A DNA stretch of 64,000 nt from assembly GCA_002737345.1 (NCBI GenBank), contig NSIK01000010.1, positions 222,906-286,905 on the forward strand. Direction: 5' to 3'. Below, piece after piece: positions 52,967-61,625 of this stretch; position 1 is the first letter of the stretch; each line of letters opens with the position of its first letter. Source of the stretch: Nitrospirota bacterium. Its GTDB lineage: Bacteria > Nitrospirota > Nitrospiria > Nitrospirales > Nitrospiraceae. A program made the translations under genes and the position numbers. The notes beneath the pieces are model-generated. The model saw only the letters and a program-made list of their open reading frames with translations. It did no database searches and had not been told where the DNA came from.

Positions 52967-53716
52967 ATGAAACCGATCATCGGGGTCACGCCAGACTTCA
53001 ATGCCGGTGATCGGAAGGAATGGGGGGGGCGCGAGCCCACCTACTTTCTGCGCGCGCGTTACATTCGCGCCATTGAAGAATTGGGCGGCATCCCGCTGGT
53101 GCTGCCGCTCCTCGCAGACCGGGCCGCAAGGCGGCGTCTATTGCAGCAACTCGACGGACTTCTTCTCACAGGCAGCGGACCGGACCTCCCCCCGTCATTG
53201 TATGGTGAGCGTCAGCGCTATCCGTTTGGAACGGTGAGCGACCGTCGCGCAAGCTGTGAATTGGATTTTGTGCACATGGCCAGGCGAGCCGATCTTCCGC
53301 TGCTCGGTATTTGTGGAGGAATGCAGACCATGAACGTCGCCTGCGGCGGCAGTCTGTTCCAGGATATCGCGTCCCAAGTGACAAAGTCGCTCCAGCATCG
53401 GCAACGGACTCACGCGACGAATCTCAGTCATAGCGTGACTGTCACGCCTGGCAGTTTACTCCGCCGCATTGTGCGGTCTGCTGCGATGCGAGTGAATAGC
53501 TCCCATCATCAATCGGTCAAAGCCGTCGCGCCGTCATTGATCGCCAGCGCCTTAGCCACCGATGGCATCGTCGAGGCGATCGAATCTCCGGCCCACCGTT
53601 TCTTTCTCGGTATCCAATGGCATCCGGAATTTTTGTTCGAGCAGCATCCGCTCCACCGGCGATTGTTCGAGGCATTTTTGCGCGCCGCCCGTCCCGGGCC
53701 CATCGCAGGATGTTGA
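52967..53716 (+). CDS. gamma-glutamyl-gamma-aminobutyrate hydrolase-like peptidase C26
   Basis: Class-I glutamine-amidotransferase fold of 249 residues, PuuD type. The nucleophile elbow is GICGGMQTMNVACGG (Cys) and the catalytic His-x-Glu is in GIQWHPEF. An additional conserved block is LLTGSGPDLPPSLYGE. The family hydrolyses gamma-glutamyl bonds, for instance in putrescine breakdown. No other putrescine genes are nearby, so the substrate is unsure. Confidence 0.88.
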   Translation: MKPIIGVTPDFNAGDRKEWGGREPTYFLRARYIRAIEELGGIPLVLPLLADRAARRRLLQQLDGLLLTGSGPDLPPSLYGERQRYPFGTVSDRRASCELDFVHMARRADLPLLGICGGMQTMNVACGGSLFQDIASQVTKSLQHRQRTHATNLSHSVTVTPGSLLRRIVRSAAMRVNSSHHQSVKAVAPSLIASALATDGIVEAIESPAHRFFLGIQWHPEFLFEQHPLHRRLFEAFLRAARPGPIAGC

Positions 53717-53801
53717 AAAAAAATTCCAGCTTCGGGTCCGTCAGCCGCGCAGAATATTTCGCGATGCGCCGTTCGGCGTCCCAGCGGATCGAGGTGGTCC
53801 G

Positions 53802-55250
53802 ATGATCAGACGGCTCTTCCGAACGAAATCCATTGACCAGATTCTCAAAGACGCGGATCACCCGGATCATCGGTTGAAGAAGACCCTCACGGTCTGGGAT
53901 CTGACGGCGCTCGGCATCGGCGCGATCATCGGCACCGGCATCTTCGTCCTGATCGGCACCGCCATCCTCGGTGATGCCCATCGGCCAGGGGCAGGACCAG
54001 GAATCATTCTGTCCTTCTTGCTGTCTGGCCTGACCTGCGCCTTTGCGGCGCTTTGCTACGCAGAGTTTTCTACCATGATCCCCGTGGCCGGCTCCGCCTA
54101 TACTTATTCGTATGCCACGCTGGGAGAATTTCTGGCCTGGATCACCGGGTGGAATTTGATTCTCGAATATGGGGTGGCCTGCGTCGCGGTGGCCATCGGC
54201 TGGTCCGGTTATTTCAATAATCTACTCCGGTTAGCCGGGATCGAATTGCCGTATTGGGCGACGCACCCGCCGGGAGGGCCGGACGGGGGCGTGGCGAACT
54301 TCCCTGCTGCCATCATTGTGCTACTCGTCACCATCATCCTCGTCATTGGGATCAAAGAAAGTGCCCGCGCCACCGGCATCATTGTTTGCTTGAAAATCGC
54401 GGTCATCCTCTTTTTCATCGCCGTGGGGACGCCGGCCGTGAATGTGGACAATTGGACCCCCTTTATGCCGCAGGGGTTCGCCGGCGTCGGCGCCGCCGCG
54501 GCGATTGTGTTTTTCGCCTATATCGGATTCGACGCGATTTCCACGACCGCCGAGGAAGCCAAGAACCCTCAGAAGGATCTGCCGATCGCGATCATTGCCT
54601 CGCTCAGCATCTGTACGGTCCTCTACATTGCCGTGGCCGCTGTCCTGACCGGTTTGGTTCCCGCATCACAGATCGATATCCATGCGCCGGTGGCGGAAGC
54701 GCTCAACTGGGTAGGATTCAAGTGGGGAGCGGCGATTGTGGGGATCGGGGCTGTGGCAGGAATTACTAGCGTGCTGGTCGTGATGATGCTGGGGCAGATC
54801 CGGGTCTTCTTTGCCATGTCGCGGGATCACCTTTTAAGTCCGTGGCTTTCAACCGTGCATCCGCGCTATGGCACGCCTCACTATGCCACGATTATCACCG
54901 GTATCGGCGTAGCCACCCTTGCCGCCTTGATTCCTATTGGCGATGCAGCGGACATGACGAACATCGGCACTCTTTTTGCTTTTGTCCTGGTTTGTATCGG
55001 TGTCGTGATCCTGCGCTATACGAAGCCGAATCAGCCTCGCCCGTTCCGTCTTCCCTTCATGCCGGTCGTGCCCATTCTGGGCATGCTGGCCTGTCTCGGC
55101 TTGATGAGCTTTCTCCCCTGGGTGACCTGGGTCCGATTTGTCGTCTGGACCCTGATCGGCATCGGGGTCTACCTGGGATATGGCCTGAAGCATAGCAAGC
55201 TGGCCGGTCCTTCCCCTGAAGACCACCTTCAAAACGTTCACGCAAAATAG
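53802..55250 (+). CDS. APC-family amino-acid permease
   Basis: Cytoplasmic-membrane transporter of 482 residues with about 12 membrane segments. ATG 53802 is used, since the hydrophilic lead MIRRLFRTKSIDQILKDA matches the cationic/YfnA-type branch; the frame from 53562 overlaps the peptidase gene. Family blocks are LGIGAIIGTGIFVLIG in TM1, FAALCYAEFSTMIPVAGSAY, and FFAYIGFDAISTTAEEAKNP in TM6. The substrate amino acid is not determined. Confidence 0.93.
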   Translation: MIRRLFRTKSIDQILKDADHPDHRLKKTLTVWDLTALGIGAIIGTGIFVLIGTAILGDAHRPGAGPGIILSFLLSGLTCAFAALCYAEFSTMIPVAGSAYTYSYATLGEFLAWITGWNLILEYGVACVAVAIGWSGYFNNLLRLAGIELPYWATHPPGGPDGGVANFPAAIIVLLVTIILVIGIKESARATGIIVCLKIAVILFFIAVGTPAVNVDNWTPFMPQGFAGVGAAAAIVFFAYIGFDAISTTAEEAKNPQKDLPIAIIASLSICTVLYIAVAAVLTGLVPASQIDIHAPVAEALNWVGFKWGAAIVGIGAVAGITSVLVVMMLGQIRVFFAMSRDHLLSPWLSTVHPRYGTPHYATIITGIGVATLAALIPIGDAADMTNIGTLFAFVLVCIGVVILRYTKPNQPRPFRLPFMPVVPILGMLACLGLMSFLPWVTWVRFVVWTLIGIGVYLGYGLKHSKLAGPSPEDHLQNVHAK

Positions 55251-55256
55251 AGCGGG

Positions 55257-55604
55257 TTAGTTCGATTCGTCTACTGGCTGAGCCGCTGGCGCTGCTGTGG
55301 ATGCCACCGGCTTAGGAGCGGCAGGTGGCTTGGGAGGAGCAGGTCTTTCAGGTTTGATGCCCCCTTCCCAGGAGGGGCCGGAGTACATGTCTGCCGCGAG
55401 ACCCGTGGCTTTCCATTTTTCTTCGAAATCAGCCGCTGCCTTATTCGGTGTCTCACCGCTGCCGACCACGTCATTCCAGGGATAGGCCCTGGGGCCGATC
55501 TGGCAGTTCATTTCCGTCCGATTTAAATAGAGGGCGATCGGGTTTCCACGGTAGGGACCGAGGAAGATATGTACCGAGCCGACGTATTCAAGTAACTGTG
55601 GCAT
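55257..55604 (-). CDS. hypothetical protein with a Pro/Ala-rich tail
   Basis: Protein of 115 residues from ATG 55604, behind GGAGG with a short spacing; a longer frame to 55634 lacks signals. The first 85 residues form a compact domain (LLEYVGSVHIFLGPYRGNPI, YPWNDVVGSGETPNKAAADF, EEKWKATGL). The last 30 are Pro/Ala/Lys-rich like a disordered linker. No motif is recognised. It is convergent with the permease, 6 bases apart. Confidence 0.65.
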   Translation of the reverse strand: MPQLLEYVGSVHIFLGPYRGNPIALYLNRTEMNCQIGPRAYPWNDVVGSGETPNKAAADFEEKWKATGLAADMYSGPSWEGGIKPERPAPPKPPAAPKPVASTAAPAAQPVDESN

Positions 55605-55712
55605 GCCGCCTCCAAGAGGTTGGCATGATGCCACAAGAGGTGCGCCGAGGGCAAGAAGGTGCGGAGATGGAATGGATCGCTATGCGTTGGTGTCTCTCGG
55701 AGCGACTCTTTC

Positions 55713-55745
55713 GGAATTTGCCGAAGGGAATCCTTTGGAAATTCC
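55713..55745. repeat. long stable hairpin
   Basis: GGAATTT-G-CCGAAGG pairs with CCTTTGG-AAATTCC around loop GAAT, with one bulged G and one G-T pair. TTCG follows, without a T-run, so it is not an ordinary terminator. It may be a repeat element or part of an RNA. Confidence 0.6.
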
Positions 55746-55866
55746 TTCGCGGGCTCAGTCAGTTTCCGCTTTCCTCTTCGGGAAATTCTCGAAGGCTCCC
55801 CGCTCATTCGGCAACACGCTTCGCGATCTGACCCATCCCCTGAAGGGAAACAATAGAATTCAAGCT

Positions 55867-55884
55867 TCGTTGGACGCGCGCAGT
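55867..55884. repeat. half REP-like element, copy 3
   Basis: TCGTTGGACGCGCGCAGT matches the right arm of the elements at 17901-17950 and 39834-39880. The left arm is missing. Confidence 0.4.
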
Positions 55885-55935
55885 CAGGGGGCAAGCCTCC
55901 TTACCCTTTAATCAGGGATGCGAAAAAGCAGAAGG

Positions 55936-56424
55936 CTACGGCGACGTGGCCGGGGATTGCGCCGGGCGTTTGCGGATCATGAAGACGCCCAGGGTCAAGA
56001 CCATGATGACCGTGACGTTCAATCCCACGTCCATGAGGTATTGATAGAATTGCGTCTCGGTCATGGCGATCAGATGGGACAGTTCCGCACTGGCGGTGAG
56101 AATCCTTCTGGTGCAGGCGATCACGCCGACGGCAAGATAAGGTTCCAGGTCCAGGATTTCCGTCTGCAGAAACCGGATGACGGTTCGAAACAACTCTAGC
56201 AGAATGATGACGAGCAGAATATCGTTCAGCAGCTTCAGCCCTGCCGGCAAAAGCTGCTGGTGGCTACCGGGATCGACTTGTCCGACTACAAACACATACC
56301 AGGCATGCACAAAGATCAACATGCCCAGGATTAGGAGGCTGAATCCTGCTGTGGCATAGCCCAATCGGTCCAGCCATTCCATGCCCCCGCACCAGCGCGC
56401 CATGAGCTCTTTTCTGTGCTGCAT
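55936..56424 (-). CDS. PsiE-like membrane protein
   Basis: Membrane protein of 162 residues with four hydrophobic segments. The middle matches the PsiE (phosphate-starvation-inducible) domain: LLNDILLVIILLELFRTVIRFL followed by EPYLAVGVIACTRRIL. The ends are basic on the cytoplasmic side. The function of the family is poorly known. The neighbouring twin-repeat protein begins upstream on the same strand. Confidence 0.8.
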   Translation of the reverse strand: MQHRKELMARWCGGMEWLDRLGYATAGFSLLILGMLIFVHAWYVFVVGQVDPGSHQQLLPAGLKLLNDILLVIILLELFRTVIRFLQTEILDLEPYLAVGVIACTRRILTASAELSHLIAMTETQFYQYLMDVGLNVTVIMVLTLGVFMIRKRPAQSPATSP

Positions 56425-56445
56425 GATCCCTCCCGTGTGAAGCTG

Positions 56446-56832
56446 TTAGGCTGTTCCCTCCGAGCCTATCGATTCTGGCTCCGGCCCCCGCATCTTGCCA
56501 TATTGAAGATCCCGAATCGAGCTGGCCGTCAGCACATGCCCGCAGCAGCGAATCTCTGTGAAGCCGGCCCCTCCGTCGATGATCATGACGCGCAGGCCGC
56601 AGGAGTCCTGGTATAGCTTTTTTTCATCGAGCACGACCGCAGGCGGTAGGCTCCCCTTTTCCCGGCCGCGGATGATTTCGGCGTCTGGCACCAGGTCCTC
56701 TTCCGTCAGATCATGGCCGCAGCAGACGATCTTCTCGAATCCCTCGCCGCCGCCCATGACTTTGACGACCAATCCGCAAGATTGCGAGTGCCGCTTGAAC
56801 TCATCGAGGATATCACCTTTTTTTAGTGCCAC
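56446..56832 (-). CDS. twin-repeat protein with desulforedoxin-like CCGH metal motifs
   Basis: Protein of 128 residues made of two homologous halves. The first has SCGLVVKVMGGGEGF followed by IVCCGHDLT (C19, C37, C38, H40). The second has SCGLRVMIIDGGAGF followed by IRCCGHVLT (C78, C96, C97, H99). Spacing within each half is identical. The pattern recalls desulforedoxin or the N-terminal site of desulfoferrodoxin, where CxxCG and CC bind iron, but the first Cys of CxxC is absent (Ser or Gln). GTG start with AGGGAGGG upstream. No signal peptide. Function unknown. Confidence 0.75.
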   Translation of the reverse strand: MALKKGDILDEFKRHSQSCGLVVKVMGGGEGFEKIVCCGHDLTEEDLVPDAEIIRGREKGSLPPAVVLDEKKLYQDSCGLRVMIIDGGAGFTEIRCCGHVLTASSIRDLQYGKMRGPEPESIGSEGTA

Positions 56833-56847
56833 AATCCCTCCCTGCCG

Positions 56848-56977
56848 TGCTGGCTGCTGAAACGGTCCGCCAGCGCTGCTCTCGCCTCGAAAGCATTCTC
56901 AACGTAGCCCAGAGGCTACGCCTCCGATGCTTTTATCGGCTGCGGCCTTGCGGGACGGCCTGTCTGTACAGCCGGCA
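56848..56977. repeat. 130-base imperfect palindromic intergenic element
   Basis: The core is AAAGCAT (56890-56896) ... CGTAGCC-CAGA-GGCTACG (56903-56920) ... ATGCTTT (56927-56933), two exact 7-base stems separated by 6-base internal loops. The outer parts also pair roughly (GCTGGCTGCTG with the CAGCCGGC end, GGTCC with GGGAC). It is mobile-repeat- or MITE-like. No gene lies inside. Confidence 0.5.
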
Positions 56978-57027
56978 GAAGTGCAAGCTTATTTCACACA
57001 GCCTGCTCTAGTTGAATCGTTCTCGCT

Positions 57028-58146
57028 TTACAGTGTCGCGACTTTCGGTAACCGATCCCGGACCTGCTCGATGGTGCGAAGCAGGGTCTGATGGGTTCGG
57101 CAGCCTGCAATGAGTTTCGCGTCGGAGATCGTTACGGGTTTATAGGGTGCCACAAATTTATCTTTGAGTCTGGTGATACGAGCCACCGAGAGGTTTAACC
57201 GTTCGGGGGAAATCGTTCCAGCCGCGACCGCCTGTTCGATGGCTTTGAAGGCAGCGATCTCGCGATCACGGTCTTTGCAAATCAACAGCATGTCGCACCC
57301 TGCCAGCACTGCACGGACTGCGGCATCTTCCACTTCGTAATGGTCGATGATCGCATGCATCTCCAAGTCGTCCGTCAAGACCACCCCATCGTAGTGCAGC
57401 TCCTGGCGCAAGAAATTGGTGATGATGGCCGGCGAGAGCGTGGCTGGCAATTCCTTGTCGAGAGCTTGGTACAGGACATGGGCGGTCATCAGTGACGCGA
57501 CCCCCTGTGCCACGGCTAGGCGGAACGGAGGGAACTCGATGGCCTCCAAGCGCTCCCGCGATGCCTCGACCACCGGAAGTTTCTTGTGGGAATCGACGCT
57601 CGTGTCGCCATGGCCGGGGAAATGTTTGCCGCAGGCCACGACCTTATTGTCTTGCAGTCCCGCCGCCGTAGCCAATCCCAGCTCACAGACCACATCCGGC
57701 GTCGTCCCGAACGCCCGGTCGCCAATGACCGGATTGGCCGGATTGCAATTTACGTCGAGCACCGGCGCCATATTCATGTTCACGCCCACGGACCTCACCT
57801 CTTTGGCGATGGTGGCAGCGGCCGCATAGGCCAATTCGGTTGAATTGCAGCGGCCCAACACGCCGCAGGGCGGGAAAATCGTAAAGCCTTTCGGGAGCCG
57901 AGAGACGCGGCCGCCTTCTTGATCGATTGCGATCAAGAGCGGTGAATGGGGGCTACAGGCTTGCAAGTCGTTGGTCAGTTCGACCATCTGCTCGACGGAT
58001 TCCAGATTCCGTGAGAACAGAATGACGCCGCCCGGCTTGTATTCTTTGATAAATGCCGCCAGATCCGGCGTCACCGACGTACCTAGAAATCCGACCATGA
58101 AGAGCTGGCCGATCTGATCTCGTATCGACAGGCGATAGGGTCCCAC
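57028..58146 (-). CDS. nagZ: beta-N-acetylhexosaminidase (GH3) NagZ
   Basis: Cytoplasmic peptidoglycan-recycling enzyme of 372 residues releasing N-acetylglucosamine from anhydro-muropeptides. Blocks: AIDQEGGRVSRL, APVLDVNCNPANPVIGDRAFG, KHFPGHGDTSVDSHKKLP (the NagZ His-Asp dyad loop) and VVLTDDLEMHAI with the nucleophile Asp. It starts at GTG 58146, two bases after the pepA stop, so they are co-transcribed. The C-terminal 40 residues go beyond the core domain. Confidence 0.94.
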   Translation of the reverse strand: MGPYRLSIRDQIGQLFMVGFLGTSVTPDLAAFIKEYKPGGVILFSRNLESVEQMVELTNDLQACSPHSPLLIAIDQEGGRVSRLPKGFTIFPPCGVLGRCNSTELAYAAAATIAKEVRSVGVNMNMAPVLDVNCNPANPVIGDRAFGTTPDVVCELGLATAAGLQDNKVVACGKHFPGHGDTSVDSHKKLPVVEASRERLEAIEFPPFRLAVAQGVASLMTAHVLYQALDKELPATLSPAIITNFLRQELHYDGVVLTDDLEMHAIIDHYEVEDAAVRAVLAGCDMLLICKDRDREIAAFKAIEQAVAAGTISPERLNLSVARITRLKDKFVAPYKPVTISDAKLIAGCRTHQTLLRTIEQVRDRLPKVATL

Positions 58147-58148
58147 GA

Positions 58149-59660
58149 CTAGAGACTCCGATCAATCAGGTATTGCAGCAACAGCCTGGTTCCAATCGCG
58201 GAGGGTCCCTTCGGCACATAGGCCCGCTCCCGCTCGCTCCAATCCGTACTGGCGATATCAAGGTGGACCCAGGGGCAGTTCCCCACGAATTTGCTCAGGA
58301 AGAGCGCCGCGGTGATCATGCCGCCGCCTCGGCCTCCGATGTTGCGCATGTCGGCGACATCGCTCTTGAGCTGTTCAAAATACTCTTCCCAGAGAGGCAT
58401 TTCCCAGACTCGTTCGCCGGCCTTCTGCCCGGATCGACGTACCTGTTCTTTCAGGGTCACGTCGTTCCCGAACATCCCAATCGCAAATTGGCCGAGCGCC
58501 ACCACGCAGGCTCCCGTGAGCGTTGCAATGTCGATCAAGGCTGCCGGCTTGTAGCGCATCGCATAGGCGAGGCCGTCGGCCAGGATGAGCCGGCCTTCCG
58601 CGTCCGTGTTCTGGACCTCGACCGTCTTTCCGGCCAGCGTCATGACGATATCGCCTGGCTTCATCGCTCGCCCGCCCGGCATATTTTCAGCCACAGGCAG
58701 GATACTGATAAGCCGCAAGGGGAGTTTGAGCCGGGCCGCCGCTCGGATCGCGGCGAGGACTTCGGCTCCGCCCGTCATATCGGCTTTCATATGTTCCATA
58801 TTTTCGGCAGGCTTCAGCGAGATTCCTCCCGTGTCGAAGGTGATCGTCTTCCCGACCAGTACGACCGGACGTTCGTCTTTTTTCTTGGCTCCGTTATATT
58901 CCAGGATGATGAACTTGGGCGGCTCCTGGCTTCCCCGCGCCACACCGAGCAGCGCCCCCATGCCCAAGCGCTCCATGTCTTTCTGTTCGAGAATCTTGAT
59001 CCTGATCTTTTCGGCCTTGGCGATGGCCTTCGCTTCATCGGCCACCATGGTCGGGGTTAGGACGTTGGAGGGATGGTTGCAGAGGTCTCGGACAAAGACG
59101 GTGGCTTCTGCCGTGGCGACGCCGCGGCGGATCCCTTCGGCAACCTCCCGCAACTGACTATTTTGCGGGATGAGCACCTTCATCTCCGCGACGGTATGAT
59201 CCGAGGTGGCCTCGCTCCGATAGACGGTGAATTGATAACTGCCCAGGATCGCGCCTTCGACCATCGCTTGCGCAACCTCGAGCGATGACATCCCGCTAGG
59301 CGTCACTGTTGGGAGCGCCACAGTAAAGGACTGGACTTTTGCCTGCCGGACTCGTTTCGCGGCCGAGCCCATTGCCTGCCGGATCGTCTCCAGTGTGACC
59401 GTGCTCTTCTTGCCCAAGCCGACCAGGATCAGCCGCTGGGCGGGCACCTTGCCCTGGGTGTGATAGAGCAAGACTTCGTTGGCCTTGCCCTCGAACTCCT
59501 TGGATTGCAGGAGCTTGCGCAGCGAGCCTCCGAGGGCCCGATCGAGCAGGGCCGCATCTTGCTTGGCCAAGCTTTCTCCCTCGCAATGCGTGAGCACCAA
59601 CACCTCTGTAGATGTTGCCTCCGCTTTTCCAACCTGCGATTTGACCTGTAGGATCTTCAT
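58149..59660 (-). CDS. pepA: leucyl aminopeptidase (M17)
   Basis: Dizinc aminopeptidase of 503 residues. Signature NTDAEGRLILADGL, metal and catalytic block GKTITFDTGGISLKPAENME with MKADMTGGAEV, and GACVVALGQFAIGMFGND. The N-terminal macro-like domain (about 160 residues) is complete. In some bacteria PepA is also a DNA-binding accessory factor for Xer recombination; xerC is in this window, but that link is only a possibility. Confidence 0.96.
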   Translation of the reverse strand: MKILQVKSQVGKAEATSTEVLVLTHCEGESLAKQDAALLDRALGGSLRKLLQSKEFEGKANEVLLYHTQGKVPAQRLILVGLGKKSTVTLETIRQAMGSAAKRVRQAKVQSFTVALPTVTPSGMSSLEVAQAMVEGAILGSYQFTVYRSEATSDHTVAEMKVLIPQNSQLREVAEGIRRGVATAEATVFVRDLCNHPSNVLTPTMVADEAKAIAKAEKIRIKILEQKDMERLGMGALLGVARGSQEPPKFIILEYNGAKKKDERPVVLVGKTITFDTGGISLKPAENMEHMKADMTGGAEVLAAIRAAARLKLPLRLISILPVAENMPGGRAMKPGDIVMTLAGKTVEVQNTDAEGRLILADGLAYAMRYKPAALIDIATLTGACVVALGQFAIGMFGNDVTLKEQVRRSGQKAGERVWEMPLWEEYFEQLKSDVADMRNIGGRGGGMITAALFLSKFVGNCPWVHLDIASTDWSERERAYVPKGPSAIGTRLLLQYLIDRSL

Positions 59661-59682
59661 TCACGTCTCCTTGTTCGAGTTG

Positions 59683-60318
59683 TCACACTCCGCGCATATC
59701 CGGTGCCCATATGTATTTGTGCATCTGTAACTGAAAACGGACCGGCAGCCGGTCGGCCAGGATCCATTCCGCCAGCTGCCGCAGATCGAGCGAGCCGAAG
59801 ACCGGACTGAAAAGTACTGAGCAGCGGTCCGCCAAATGGTGGCGGGCAAGAATCTCTTTGGCCCAATCATAGTCGGCTCGATCGGCCAGGACGAATTTTG
59901 CTTCATCCTTGGCGGTGAGCCCGGCAAGATTGGGCCAATGCATCCGTTCTGTCATGCCGCTTCCCGGGCATTTCACATCCAGGATGATATGGACCCGGGG
60001 GTCGACCGGCGCGATCTCGATGCTGCCGCTGGTTTCCAGGAGGACGGTGTAGTCGGCATCGCAGAGTCTGGCCATGAGGGGCAGGCTCTCAGTCTGCGCG
60101 AGTGGCTCCCCCCCCGTGACCTCCACGAGACGGCACCCATAAGTCTGCACCTTGGCTAGGACCTCATCGATCGAGCAGTCGTGCCCTCCGTAAAAAGCGT
60201 AGTCGGTGTCGCACCAGGTGCAGCGGAGCGGGCAGCCGGTCAGCCGCACAAATACGCAGGGCTGTCCCGCGTAGCTGGACTCGCCTTGAATGCTATGGAA
60301 GATCTCGGTCACTCGCAT
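59683..60318 (-). CDS. queE: 7-carboxy-7-deazaguanine synthase QueE
   Basis: Radical-SAM enzyme of 211 residues in queuosine and 7-deazaguanine biosynthesis. The start IFHSIQGESSYAGQPCVFVRL is typical, and the cluster motif C-x3-C-x2-C is seen as CPLRCTWC. VTGGEPLAQ and LLETSGSIEI follow. It converts 6-carboxy-tetrahydropterin to 7-carboxy-7-deazaguanine. No other que genes are nearby. Confidence 0.95.
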   Translation of the reverse strand: MRVTEIFHSIQGESSYAGQPCVFVRLTGCPLRCTWCDTDYAFYGGHDCSIDEVLAKVQTYGCRLVEVTGGEPLAQTESLPLMARLCDADYTVLLETSGSIEIAPVDPRVHIILDVKCPGSGMTERMHWPNLAGLTAKDEAKFVLADRADYDWAKEILARHHLADRCSVLFSPVFGSLDLRQLAEWILADRLPVRFQLQMHKYIWAPDMRGV

Positions 60319-60400
60319 GTCATGCTCGTATTGGAAAGTCGGAACGTCGTTACGTTATCAAGGCTCAGAGGTTCGACGTTCAGACTTGATGGTTGCGTGC

Positions 60401-61213
60401 TCATGTCCATTCCGTCACAGGCCAACCGCGGCGGCGCGCGATGCGTCTCATGCCTCGAATCGGGTTGACGACTAGGGGGTAGCCGACCAGCTCCAGGAGG
60501 TCGCTGTCGCCAGGGCTGTCTCCGTAAGCGTAGGATTCGGCTAGGTCGAGGTCCATTTCCTGAGCATGGGCGAGGATCACCTCCCGTTTACCACGGCCAT
60601 AGGGCAGGGGGGGGATCAAGGCGCCGGTATAGAGGGAATTGTGCTGTTCCAGTTTTGCCGCGAAAATTGTAGGCACGTTCAAGAATGCTGCAAGGGGCGC
60701 AATTAAAAAGTCCGGCGCGCCGGTCACAAGAATCAGTTGATGTCCGGCCCGTCGATGGGCGTCCAGCTTGGCGCAGCCCTGCAGGGCCAGCCGGTCGATC
60801 ATCTCCGTCTGACAGAACTCCTTCGCATAGGATTCAATATCGGCGGGTCGCTTGCCCGTCAAATAGACTTTTCGTTCCCGGAGCGAGTGCAGCGAGAAGG
60901 GGGGCACATGCCTGGCCAGCCAGGCCATCGTCCCGCTCAGCTCGCCCCAGCCCACTAGGCCGCGCCGCCAGAGAAACCGGAAAAACCGTACTTCGCTGGC
61001 CTCTCCTGGCAGGAGCGTGTTGTCGACGTCGAACAATGCCGCGACGGACCCTTTGGCCCGTCGTTTAACGACATTGTCACATGTAGAAGTCAGGATCTGG
61101 TGGCTCTGCACAACGTTGGAGGATCCGGTGAGTATCTGCCGACCGATTCTACCGGACACTCTATTGATTGACAAGGATTTTGCCCCACTTCTATAATGCC
61201 TCTCGCTTGTCAT
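60401..61213 (-). CDS. HAD-IB-type phosphatase (SerB-like)
   Basis: HAD-superfamily hydrolase of 270 residues. Motif I is FDVDNTLLPGEAS (nucleophile and acid Asp), motif II ILVTGAPDFLIAPLAAFL, motif III Lys in GRGKREVI, motif IV YGDSPGDSDLLELVG. The helical cap between motifs I and II fits the HAD-IB phosphoserine-phosphatase-like group. AGGAGGT precedes ATG 61213. About 55 basic residues come before the domain. The substrate is unknown. Confidence 0.88.
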   Translation of the reverse strand: MTSERHYRSGAKSLSINRVSGRIGRQILTGSSNVVQSHQILTSTCDNVVKRRAKGSVAALFDVDNTLLPGEASEVRFFRFLWRRGLVGWGELSGTMAWLARHVPPFSLHSLRERKVYLTGKRPADIESYAKEFCQTEMIDRLALQGCAKLDAHRRAGHQLILVTGAPDFLIAPLAAFLNVPTIFAAKLEQHNSLYTGALIPPLPYGRGKREVILAHAQEMDLDLAESYAYGDSPGDSDLLELVGYPLVVNPIRGMRRIARRRGWPVTEWT

Positions 61214-61230
61214 CTGAGTGACCTCCTAAT

Positions 61231-61314
61231 GCCGAAGTGGTGAAATGGCAGACACGCACGTTTGAGGGGCGTGTGGCGCAAGCCGTGCGGGTTCAAGTCC
61301 CGCCTTCGGCACCA
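61231..61314 (+). tRNA. tRNA-Leu (GAG)
   Basis: Acceptor GCCGAAG pairs with CTTCGGC, D-arm with GGCAGACACG, anticodon arm CACGT-TTGAGGG-GCGTG with anticodon GAG, a long variable region, T-arm GGGTTCAAGTCCC, and CCA encoded at 61312-61314. It is divergent from the HAD gene. Confidence 0.96.
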
Positions 61315-61625
61315 ACTCAAGTTCGCTCTTCCCGGCGACTCTTTCCTCGGATCGAGTTGCCGGGGCCGAACGCCGTTCCTCTCCCTCAAGTTACTTCGCA
61401 TCGTGCGCCGCCCCGACCAGGGCCCTGATCTGGGCAGTAGGTCTTCATCCGTAGGAGAGGATTACGCAGCTGGCATTTCTGTTGAGGATAATCGGGGGCC
61501 TGCGCTGATGCGGTTTCTACGGGTTGCTCTGCGCCCACGAACCTGGTTCTCCGTTGTCACCTTCATTGACAACTATGCCACCAGAACTCACACTGGCCCC
61601 CCATTCACGGAAAAGAACGTTTAGT
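61315..61625. other. 311-base intergenic stretch after tRNA-Leu(GAG)
   Basis: No gene is supported. TTGTCA (61554-61559) and TGACAA (61567-61572) form an inverted repeat with 7 bases between, about 55 bases before the membrane-protein start; it may be an operator or a -35 region. Confidence 0.4.

Larger units (their letters stand above)
55605..55935. other. 331-base structured intergenic region
   Basis: A plus-strand frame (55603-55911) is open but lacks initiation signals and reads through strong hairpins, so I do not call it. The region contains a 14-15 base-pair hairpin (55713-55745), a short CTTCG...CGAAG palindrome near 55776-55794, and a half REP-like element (55867-55884). Confidence 0.5.

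Noticed and set aside
55603-55911. 102-codon plus-strand ORF
   Set aside because: No initiation signal. It runs through long hairpins and a half REP element; repeated DNA explains it better.
61210-61401. ORF reading RRDLNPHGLRHTPLKRACL
   Set aside because: False translation across tRNA-Leu(GAG).
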